DNA of 64,000 nucleotides from assembly GCA_022072455.1 (NCBI GenBank), contig JAJVHY010000020.1, forward strand, positions 186,001 through 250,000, written 5' to 3'. Within the stretch, counting starts at the first letter, position 1. The number at the start of each line of letters is the position of its first letter. Both the position numbers and the translations under genes were made by a program. Below are positions 33,373-40,901 of this stretch, piece after piece. Under the pieces are notes generated by a model. It did no database searches, was not told where the DNA came from, and saw only the letters and a program-made list of their open reading frames with translations. This DNA is from Verrucomicrobiia bacterium. Its GTDB lineage: Bacteria > Verrucomicrobiota > Verrucomicrobiia > Palsa-1439.

Positions 33373-34943
33373 GATATCAGAGCAAAATCAAGCCGCGGGA
33401 TGAACTAAAGCGAATCGTAGAGGAAGCGCAGGCAAATTCTAAGGTTGTGGTTCAGTGCCACGGCTGCTTTGACATTTTACACCCTGGTCATCTGCGCCAC
33501 CTGACCTGGGCACGCGAACAAGGCGATATTCTAGTGGTCTCAACTAGTGCCGATAGTGTCGTGAATAAAGGTTTCACACGTCCATATATCCCACAGCAGT
33601 TGCGAGCTGAAAATCTGGCTGCGCTGGAGGTAGTCGACTATGTGACAATTGATGACGGCGAGTGGGCCGGGCCAATCCTTGAATTGCTCAAACCGGACAT
33701 TTACATCAAAGGCAAGGAGTTTCAGGATATTTACGATGGTCGTTTCGGGCGCGAACGTCAGGTCGTTGAGGGCTACGGTGGAAAAGTCCGGTTCAGTTCT
33801 GGTGATGTAATCTATTCGTCCTCTAAAATAATCGAGGAACATCGGGACAAACTCGAACCAGTTGACGAACAGGTTCAGTCGTTTTGCAAACGACATTTGA
33901 TCACCGAAGCTCGGGTTCTCGAGATTCTTGACCATGTTCGCAGCAAAAGAATCCTCGTCGTTGGTGATACAATTGTGGACAAGTATATTCATTGTGATCG
34001 CCTCGGCATGAGTGCCGATGCTCCCGTCTTGGTCGTCCGTCCACGTGAGTCGCAAACATTCCTTGGCGGAGCCGGAATCGTCTCCCAACATGCGAAGAGT
34101 TTTGGGGCAGACGCACAGTTCGTCACTGTAGTGGGCGAAGATGCCGATGCCACCTACGTTCGAACCGAACTGAAAGATCGTCGTGTAACGGCCACGGTCG
34201 TTGTCGATCCAACGCGTCCGACCACAGTGAAAACCCGGTACCTGTCGGACGGCAAGAAACTTCTCAACGTTAATGTATTTCGCGACCACAATCTTGATGC
34301 CGCCATGGTCAAGCAGGTGACAGAGCAACTAGATCACCTCGTGCAAGCAGTTGACGCCATCATGATCTGTGACTTTAGTTATGGCGTGATTACCCAGCCG
34401 ATTCTCGAATTGCTGGCTAATGCCGGTCAGCAACGGGGAATTCCAGTTTTGGGTGATGTTCAAGCCAGTTCTCAGATGGGAAATTGTGCGCGCTTGAAAA
34501 ACATCACCGTGGCCACACCCTCGGAACGCGAGGCACGACTCGCATTATGCGATCGTGAAAGCGGCATTGCTGATCTGGGCGCAATGCTATTGGGACAGAT
34601 GAACAATCGGTCTCTCATCATTACCATGGCTGAACGCGGAATGATGATCTTCGATACACGGGGAAAGCCTTGGGGTGAAATCGCCGTTTCCCCGCATCTG
34701 CATGAGATCAAGAAGCGGCTGACGATTGAGTATCTTCCGTCGTTTGCCACCTGGGTCGCCGATCCAATGGGTGCCGGTGATGCTTTGGGAGCCGGTATGG
34801 CGGTTTGCCTTGCCGCCGGTGCAACACTCATGGAAGCCGCATTCATTGCCAACTGTGCGGCGGCAGCAGAAACCCGGAAAATGGGAAATGTGCCGGTTAG
34901 TCGCGACGAACTACTCGAATTAGTACGGACAAAGTTCCGCTAG
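33369..34943 (+). CDS. Bifunctional HldE/RfaE-like protein with swapped domain order (nucleotidyltransferase then PfkB kinase)
   Basis: 524 residues. Residues about 25-170 form a cytidylyltransferase-like domain with GCFDILHPGHLRHL (HxGH at 38-41) and a later YSSSKIIE segment. Residues about 190-520 form a PfkB sugar kinase with RILVVGDTIVDKYI, LGGAGIVSQHAKSFGA and DPMGAGDALGAG (catalytic Asp near 471). E. coli HldE has the kinase first and the adenylyltransferase second, so the order here is reversed. The substrate may be a heptose phosphate for ADP-heptose, but no gmhA or gmhB is visible and another sugar or polyol is possible. Confidence 0.88.
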   Translation: MRYQSKIKPRDELKRIVEEAQANSKVVVQCHGCFDILHPGHLRHLTWAREQGDILVVSTSADSVVNKGFTRPYIPQQLRAENLAALEVVDYVTIDDGEWAGPILELLKPDIYIKGKEFQDIYDGRFGRERQVVEGYGGKVRFSSGDVIYSSSKIIEEHRDKLEPVDEQVQSFCKRHLITEARVLEILDHVRSKRILVVGDTIVDKYIHCDRLGMSADAPVLVVRPRESQTFLGGAGIVSQHAKSFGADAQFVTVVGEDADATYVRTELKDRRVTATVVVDPTRPTTVKTRYLSDGKKLLNVNVFRDHNLDAAMVKQVTEQLDHLVQAVDAIMICDFSYGVITQPILELLANAGQQRGIPVLGDVQASSQMGNCARLKNITVATPSEREARLALCDRESGIADLGAMLLGQMNNRSLIITMAERGMMIFDTRGKPWGEIAVSPHLHEIKKRLTIEYLPSFATWVADPMGAGDALGAGMAVCLAAGATLMEAAFIANCAAAAETRKMGNVPVSRDELLELVRTKFR

Positions 34944-34982
34944 CCGGATGATCGTTGTGAGCATCGTCTGCCAACTTGCGTG

Positions 34983-36410
34983 CTATTCACTTGCACTCAA
35001 ACGAGAGTGCCAGATTTCCCAGCAACGAGTCAATCCAACCCCGAGTAACAACCACAATGGTGGGGACATAATGAGCGTGTAACGTTCGAACCCAACCTCA
35101 TAGTAGTCATATGTTGGCTCAACTGGCGTAGCAAGAATTACAAGACTGACCCCGCACGCATGTAGGAACCAGATGGCCAACAAGCAAGCCCATGGCGGAC
35201 GGATCGTTTGTCGCCAATTTACTAAGAGTGTTAAGACAACGAGTGGCCAAAGTAGGTTCCACTTTGGCAGGTTCACGTTGTTTTGGAAACGCACTGCTGT
35301 CTGTATGGTAGCATTGAGGAGAGTCGGTATATGCTCCCATTGAATCGTCGATATCCCCATCTTGCCCCAAGCCCAACTCTGATCGACAATCGTCTGGCGA
35401 AATAAGAACCATGGCAATGTCATGATTCCAACAATCCCGATGTAGATCCCCAATTGCTTCGTGTGCGCCAACCAACACGAACGCGACGTCATCCAAAGCA
35501 CTGACAATCCCCCGACGGTCACATGCGCCATGAAAAGGATTCGACCTTCTTCTTTAGTAAAAACCGCCCCTCCCATCAGAAAAGCTGCGAGTATTAGTGA
35601 GTCAGTGCGGCGGTTCTGCACCCAGTCGAATAGACAGAATAAAGATGCACCGCCAATGAGCATCAACGGCACGTCACCCTGGGCGCATTCCGCATAGTGC
35701 ATTAACGCCGGCAAAGACGATAACATCACGAGGACCGCAAGCGCGATCGGGCGGACAGTGAACCGCCGTAACGTGCAGTACAGCAGAATCGCAAACACCA
35801 CCAAATTCGTCGGGTTTAAGATCAAAATGCCCAGCGGTTCCCACTGGCCGGCGACGGTCGAGACCCACGCGTACATGAACGGCACTAACAGAGGATACCT
35901 AACGTTCGAGTAATTCAACTCATGCCGACCGAAGTAATCGGTCGTCCGGATTGTGTCGTAGTAAAGAATCTTTGCCTTGAAGCACCAGACCGCATGGCCG
36001 TCTCCGTCATTCAACGGAATCACCAACGACGTCATCGTTCGCACCAGCAAGCACCCTGCGATCAGGACAAGCAGGCACCATTCAAATTCGTTGAAGGGCT
36101 GGCTTCGTGGCGCGTCCGGATTCCGTTTCCAGAGAATGGCCGGTGGAACGCGCCGGATGGCGTAAGCGATCCCAGCCCCGGCCGCGATCGCCAGCAACAC
36201 CGGCATTACGCTGATGTGGTAACCAGCCCAAGACGCCAGAAACATTGGCATCGCCAGCGTCGCCATGCCGAGCGGATAGCAATAGGCCAATCGCTCCAAA
36301 CGCGAAAACCGCAGCGGGTCGCGCACCACGGCATAGAACACCACTGCCCCGGCAAGAAGAATCACCAGAATGGCAAACACCAGAACTGGAAAATTGTCAG
36401 GGAGTGGCAT
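34983..36410 (-). CDS. Polytopic membrane protein, putative GT-C glycosyltransferase
   Basis: 475 residues, about ten hydrophobic segments. LNDGDGHAVWCFKAKILYYD (residues about 133-152), in what would be the first large periplasmic loop, has acidic residues placed like the GT-C catalytic loop and a W-x-x-KAK pattern seen in lipid-linked sugar transferases. Not firmly assigned to a CAZy family. Composition is AT-richer than the flanks. Its start overlaps the end of the upstream small gene by 14 bases. It is on the strand opposite to the biosynthetic genes and convergent with the HldE-like gene, 39 bases apart. Confidence 0.65.
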   Translation of the reverse strand: MPLPDNFPVLVFAILVILLAGAVVFYAVVRDPLRFSRLERLAYCYPLGMATLAMPMFLASWAGYHISVMPVLLAIAAGAGIAYAIRRVPPAILWKRNPDAPRSQPFNEFEWCLLVLIAGCLLVRTMTSLVIPLNDGDGHAVWCFKAKILYYDTIRTTDYFGRHELNYSNVRYPLLVPFMYAWVSTVAGQWEPLGILILNPTNLVVFAILLYCTLRRFTVRPIALAVLVMLSSLPALMHYAECAQGDVPLMLIGGASLFCLFDWVQNRRTDSLILAAFLMGGAVFTKEEGRILFMAHVTVGGLSVLWMTSRSCWLAHTKQLGIYIGIVGIMTLPWFLFRQTIVDQSWAWGKMGISTIQWEHIPTLLNATIQTAVRFQNNVNLPKWNLLWPLVVLTLLVNWRQTIRPPWACLLAIWFLHACGVSLVILATPVEPTYDYYEVGFERYTLIMSPPLWLLLGVGLTRCWEIWHSRLSASE

Positions 36411-36879
36411 TGAGGAATTGTGAAAGCGGCGCGACGGGTCGGAGCTGGATACCGTTCTTGAAACTCATGATATGGGTGAACCCATTGGTCGCGAGATAAG
36501 CTTCCGTCGGGTGCTCGTTCCATTTCGCCAGTTCGGCATCGGTACCGTAGTAGTGATCAGTCATGGACATGCTCACCTTGCGCGGAAAGAAGTAATAGTG
36601 CGCCTGGGTATAGACCCACCAGGGCAAACCTTGTGGGTCAACCAGGTAAACCCGCGCCGTCAACGGCAGTTGATCAGCGGCCTGGGTTAACGCCCGGCCA
36701 GCTGGCCAAGCAATCGCTTGGCGTTCGGCGAATGGTTTACCCCACAGTCGCACCAATCGCTGCAGAGGTACTTGCAGTCCGACAAAAAACATCAATACTT
36801 GGATGAGTGCCAGCAACAGAACCAGTCGCGGCAAGAGTCCCTGCCAATTGAATGAAGAGGGCTTGGTTGACACGGGCAA
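36397..36879 (-). CDS. Small membrane-anchored hypothetical protein
   Basis: 160 residues from a TTG at 36879 with GAGGA seven or so bases before it. One hydrophobic segment at residues about 14-36 (LLPRLVLLLALIQVLMFFVG), then a soluble, probably periplasmic part with many aromatic residues. It resembles the soluble C-terminal tail that follows the membrane part in some GT-C proteins, so it could be a detached or truncated domain. It sits between two polytopic membrane protein genes on the same strand and overlaps the downstream one, suggesting joint function. No family recognised. Confidence 0.6.
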   Translation of the reverse strand: MPVSTKPSSFNWQGLLPRLVLLLALIQVLMFFVGLQVPLQRLVRLWGKPFAERQAIAWPAGRALTQAADQLPLTARVYLVDPQGLPWWVYTQAHYYFFPRKVSMSMTDHYYGTDAELAKWNEHPTEAYLATNGFTHIMSFKNGIQLRPVAPLSQFLNATP

Positions 36880-36889
36880 TCAGAGTTCC

Positions 36890-38374
36890 TCAGCGATTCA
36901 ACCCACCGGGCGCCAGCGCCAATGGATCGCGCTTCCGATACACAAAGACGTTTTTATCATTGAAGATCAGTTCATAATTCAGGTTTGTATGAAATGACAT
37001 CACCAAATCTCGAGTCACCAATTCCATGGGAAAGCGCCGCTCGTTCCCATCCAAAATTACATAGTCCATTGTGTACAATTTCTCGCGAGGCCAGGTGGCG
37101 CTCATCGAAAGACGGGGATCAAACTGCATCAGGTGAAAAGGATGCTCACGCCCCGCAAAATGCGCCAACATCGTCGAAGGGGCCACAACTGACTTCTCCG
37201 GCGGGATCTGTTCAGCAGCACGTCGTAAAGTTGGAAAATACCCGTGAGGTATGTATTCGCCAATATTCAGCCACATGATCCAACTTGAAATCGAAACCGC
37301 ACCGACCGCCAACGCCAAAGCAAACTGCGCGGATGCAATTTTCCATCGACGCTCAAGGAGTGTAGCTAAACGCTTCATCCCAAACAACATCGCCACGCAC
37401 AGAAAGGCACCAACTGTTGCCCCGTAGTGCCATGGAATCGTGCGAAATGCCGCCTCATTTACAACAAGATTGATCCCAAGGCTTGGCGCAACGAGTATCA
37501 ATTCCCAAGCCAATAGCGGCACGACCCACAGAAGCGGTTGCAGGACTTGGACAATGTAAATCCCCCGGTCAAACTGGAACACTTGCTCCAACACCTTGAA
37601 AGGTTTCGTTACCATCGTTTTGATGACATCCCCCGGTGTGTCACCAAGCGGACCAAAGTAGTGCGCCGGCACATAACCAGCCCCTTGCGTGAAATATGGA
37701 AGCGCGACTTTGAACACAAGTAGCCCATACACCAACGCAAGGAGAAGTGGCGTCCCAATCCATTTGAGATTTCGACGCATGACCGCCGCATAGACCCCAA
37801 ACATCCCAACGGTTAATGGGAGGTTCTCCTGTCCCATCATTCCTAGCACCGCAAAGCCCGTGAAATACCAAAATCGTTCTGCAAAAAAAAAATAGGCTGC
37901 CCCCACTAGAAAGGGTAACGCAAGCGGTTCGAAGTGAATCTGGTCCACATGGTTTGTCACTACTGTGGGATAAAACAAATATGCCGCCGTCAGTAGGCCG
38001 GCCACTCGCGTGTCCCCATGCACCCGCCGCGCCAGCAAATAAAAAGGCAATCCAGACGCACCGATCAACAGCGATTGGCAAAACAAAAGCGTGTAAGCCG
38101 AACTCACCAACCAGTACACTGGGAAAAGTAAGAGCACCAGCGGGCAAAAATGATTTCCAAACGGGTAACTCATCCCCACATACGGCGAATAGAACATGTT
38201 CCCTTGTGCCGCGTTCCAAAAACTATTCACCATCATTGCCAAGTCACCCGTATTGGAATTCATGACGGTGAGTTTTCTCGACGCCAACACAAAAAACACC
38301 AAGGTATATCCAGCCAACCAAAGCAAAACCCGTTTAAGTTCTGCTTTGGGGATTTTCTCAGCACCTGTGCTCAT
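36890..38374 (-). CDS. DUF2079-type polytopic membrane protein
   Basis: 494 residues from the ATG at 38374; a TTG five codons upstream is also possible. Multiple hydrophobic segments. The blocks NTGDLAMMVNSFWNAAQGN, GNHFCPLVLLLFPVYWL and TNHVDQIHFEPLALPFLVGA are those of the DUF2079 family, membrane proteins of unknown activity resembling GT-C glycosyltransferases. It is the first of three minus-strand membrane genes. The divergent rmlA start lies 100 bases away. Confidence 0.8.
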   Translation of the reverse strand: MSTGAEKIPKAELKRVLLWLAGYTLVFFVLASRKLTVMNSNTGDLAMMVNSFWNAAQGNMFYSPYVGMSYPFGNHFCPLVLLLFPVYWLVSSAYTLLFCQSLLIGASGLPFYLLARRVHGDTRVAGLLTAAYLFYPTVVTNHVDQIHFEPLALPFLVGAAYFFFAERFWYFTGFAVLGMMGQENLPLTVGMFGVYAAVMRRNLKWIGTPLLLALVYGLLVFKVALPYFTQGAGYVPAHYFGPLGDTPGDVIKTMVTKPFKVLEQVFQFDRGIYIVQVLQPLLWVVPLLAWELILVAPSLGINLVVNEAAFRTIPWHYGATVGAFLCVAMLFGMKRLATLLERRWKIASAQFALALAVGAVSISSWIMWLNIGEYIPHGYFPTLRRAAEQIPPEKSVVAPSTMLAHFAGREHPFHLMQFDPRLSMSATWPREKLYTMDYVILDGNERRFPMELVTRDLVMSFHTNLNYELIFNDKNVFVYRKRDPLALAPGGLNR

Positions 38375-38473
38375 TAGCGGCGACGACAATATCTAACTCC
38401 ACGACACTCGGAAAGTGATTTCTTGCCGACCATGTCCCTAATCGGCATACTAAAATCTCACAAGACCAAACCC

Positions 38474-39184
38474 ATGATGAAAGGCGTCATCCTTGCGGGC
38501 GGTCTCGGCACGCGGTTGTATCCGCTGACGAAGATCACCAATAAGCATCTCCTCCCGGTCTTTGACCGGCCGATGATCTTTTATCCAATTCAAACTCTCG
38601 CCGGTGCCGGTATCCTTGATCTTCTCATTGTTACCGGGGGCAACAACGCGGCCGACTTCCAGCGACTCCTTGGCAACGGGAAGTCGTTCGGGTTGCGCCG
38701 GCTGACGTTTGCTTACCAACGGGGCGAAGGCGGCATTGCGGACGCACTCCGACTTGCCGAGAAATTCGCGGCGGGCGAGAACATCGCCGTCATGCTCGGT
38801 GATAATCTCGTCGAGAAAAACATTCGCTCCGCCTTGACCGGTTTTCGCCATGGCGCACGGATTTTTCTCAAGGCGGTTGCCAATCCGCGCGACTACGGCG
38901 TCCCACAACTCAAGTCCCGCAAAATCATCCGCATCATCGAAAAACCCAAACGTCCGCCGTCCCGGTACGCCGTCATTGGCCTCTACCTTTACGACAACCA
39001 AGTGTTCGACATCATCCGCACCCTCAAACCGTCCGCGCGCGGCGAACTCGAAATCACCGACGTCAACAACGCCTATCTGCAACGCGGCGAATTGCAGCAT
39101 CGAATCATCAGCGGTTGGTGGGCGGATGCCGGCGCCTCACCCCGGCACCTCTTAGCCGCCGGCCAGCGAGTGGCCCGGCAATGA
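38474..39184 (+). CDS. rmlA: Glucose-1-phosphate thymidylyltransferase, short form
   Basis: 236 residues from ATG-ATG at 38474/38477. The signature LAGGLGTRLYPLTKITNKHL and the product-site GDNLVEKNIRSAL match RmlA/StrD-type enzymes that make dTDP-glucose from dTTP and glucose-1-phosphate. It is shorter than the approximately 290-residue RmlA, lacking most of the C-terminal allosteric region, as in some Spirochaete/Verrucomicrobial and archaeal homologues. It ends overlapping rmlB by 4 bases, so both steps to dTDP-4-keto-6-deoxyglucose are coupled. An upstream in-frame extension is not supported. Confidence 0.85.
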   Translation: MMKGVILAGGLGTRLYPLTKITNKHLLPVFDRPMIFYPIQTLAGAGILDLLIVTGGNNAADFQRLLGNGKSFGLRRLTFAYQRGEGGIADALRLAEKFAAGENIAVMLGDNLVEKNIRSALTGFRHGARIFLKAVANPRDYGVPQLKSRKIIRIIEKPKRPPSRYAVIGLYLYDNQVFDIIRTLKPSARGELEITDVNNAYLQRGELQHRIISGWWADAGASPRHLLAAGQRVARQ

Positions 39185-40152
39185 CACGTGTCCTTGTCAC
39201 CGGCGGCGCCGGGTTCATCGGCTCGCATTTCATCAAACTGGCTCTCCGCCGGCATCCCGACTGGCACATCGTCAATCTCGACAACCTCACCTACGCCGGC
39301 AACCCGGCTAATCTGCCCACCGATCCACGGCATGAGTTTATCAAAGGTGACATTGCCGATGCCGCCACGGTGAATCGCGTCTTTGAGCCGGGATTCGAAC
39401 TGGTCGTCAACTTGGCCGCCGAAACGCATGTGGATCGCTCGCTGCGCGGCGCAGCCGACTTCATCCGCACTGACGTCCTCGGCACCCACACCTTGCTCGC
39501 CGCCGCCCGGCAACACCAGGTCGCAAAATTCATTCAGATTTCCACCGACGAAGTGTACGGCAGCCTCCAGACCGGTCGTGCGACCGAAGAATCGCCCCTC
39601 CGTCCCGCCAACCCCTATGCGGCCAGCAAAGCCGCCGCGGACCTCGTCGCCCTCACTGCGGGTGTGCCGGTGATCATCACCCGCTGCACCAATAATTACG
39701 GCCCCAACCAGCACGTCGAGAAATTCATCCCGCTCTGCATCACCAACGCCCTCGACAACCAACCCCTGCCGGTCTATGGCGACGGTCGGAACATCCGCGA
39801 TTGGATTCACGTCGAAGATCACTGCGCCGCGATTGACCATGTCATCGAACACGGCACGCCGGGGGAGATCTACAACATTGCCGGCGGTAACGAACTCGAA
39901 AACATCACCATCGCCCGGCAAATCTGCCGGATCCTCGCCAAACCCGAATCACTCATCAAATTTGTGACTGACCGCCCGGGCCATGACCGCCGGTACGCCT
40001 TGAACGCCGACAAACTCGGCTGGAAGCCGCAACGCCCGTTCGACCTGACCGGCACAGTCGAGTGGTACCGTGCCAACGAAGCGTGGTGGCGCAAGGTCAA
40101 GAGCGGCGAATTCCGGCAGTACTACCAACAGCAATACGGCCAGCGGCTTTGA
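39181..40152 (+). CDS. rmlB: dTDP-glucose 4,6-dehydratase
   Basis: 323 residues from the ATG overlapping rmlA (ATGA). NAD motif VTGGAGFIGSHFIKLALRR; the active-site triad reads STDEVYGSL (Asp and Glu near 123-124) with YAASKAAADL (Tyr147, Lys151); RCTNNYGPNQHVEKFIP and DRPGHDRRYA are diagnostic of RmlB. It produces dTDP-4-keto-6-deoxyglucose. No rmlC or rmlD is recognisable, so the route probably does not end in L-rhamnose here unless those genes lie elsewhere. Confidence 0.95.
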   Translation: MTRVLVTGGAGFIGSHFIKLALRRHPDWHIVNLDNLTYAGNPANLPTDPRHEFIKGDIADAATVNRVFEPGFELVVNLAAETHVDRSLRGAADFIRTDVLGTHTLLAAARQHQVAKFIQISTDEVYGSLQTGRATEESPLRPANPYAASKAAADLVALTAGVPVIITRCTNNYGPNQHVEKFIPLCITNALDNQPLPVYGDGRNIRDWIHVEDHCAAIDHVIEHGTPGEIYNIAGGNELENITIARQICRILAKPESLIKFVTDRPGHDRRYALNADKLGWKPQRPFDLTGTVEWYRANEAWWRKVKSGEFRQYYQQQYGQRL

Positions 40153-40901
40153 AATTTCTACTCACAGGCGCCACCGGCTTCATCGGCTCCCATGTTGCCG
40201 AGACGCTCCGCCGGCAAGGCCATGAACTCGGGCAACCGGCGGACATCGGTATTCATCTCGCGTGGTACGTCGAGCCGGGCCAATACCTCGAGTCACCACT
40301 TAATGACCAATGCCGGGACGACAGCCTGACGCTGATCAAATCCACTCCCTGCCGGCGCTGGGTCGTGGCCGGCACCTGCTTCGAGCAGTTTCCAACCAGC
40401 CGGTATGCCCGCTGCAAAGATGAGTTGCGCCGCGGGTTGGAGCAACTCGACATCGAACTCGCGTGGACGCGCATCTTCTACCTCTACGGCCCCCGCGAAC
40501 ATCCGCGCCGGTTTGTGCCATCGGTCATCAATGCGCTCTTGGATGGCCGACCGGCACGTTTAACCGCCGGCGATGAAGTCCGGGATTTTTTGCATGTGCG
40601 CGACGTCGCGGAAGCTTTATGCGCGGTGGCCTTGAGCAATCTGACCGGCATCATCAACATCGGTTCCGGCCAACCAGTAACTGTGCGCGAACTGGCATCG
40701 GAAATTGCCGGGATTATCGGGCGACCGGAGTTGCTGCAATTCGGCGCGTACCAGACGACCGTGAGTGACCCGCCGGTAGTGGTCGCCGATGTCACTCGGC
40801 TCCGGTCAGTGTGGCAACCGCAAATTACTTTGCGGGCGGGTTTACAGCAGACCGTCGCTTGGTGGCGACAACAACGCACCCCAACGCCGCCAGCACACTG
40901 A
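40149..40901 (+). CDS. NAD-dependent epimerase/reductase, compact
   Basis: 250 residues from a TTG overlapping the rmlB stop (TTGA). SDR fold with LTGATGFIGSHVAETL, then a short link to HLAWYVEPGQ. About 30 residues usually found between the first beta-alpha unit and the HLA strand are missing. YARCK gives the YxxxK pair, and YLYGPREHPRRFVPS follows. By position it should act on dTDP-4-keto-6-deoxyglucose, perhaps as a 4-keto reductase (6-deoxytalose or fucose type), but this is inference. The last 77 bases overlap the convergent membrane protein gene. Confidence 0.8.
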   Translation: MKFLLTGATGFIGSHVAETLRRQGHELGQPADIGIHLAWYVEPGQYLESPLNDQCRDDSLTLIKSTPCRRWVVAGTCFEQFPTSRYARCKDELRRGLEQLDIELAWTRIFYLYGPREHPRRFVPSVINALLDGRPARLTAGDEVRDFLHVRDVAEALCAVALSNLTGIINIGSGQPVTVRELASEIAGIIGRPELLQFGAYQTTVSDPPVVVADVTRLRSVWQPQITLRAGLQQTVAWWRQQRTPTPPAH

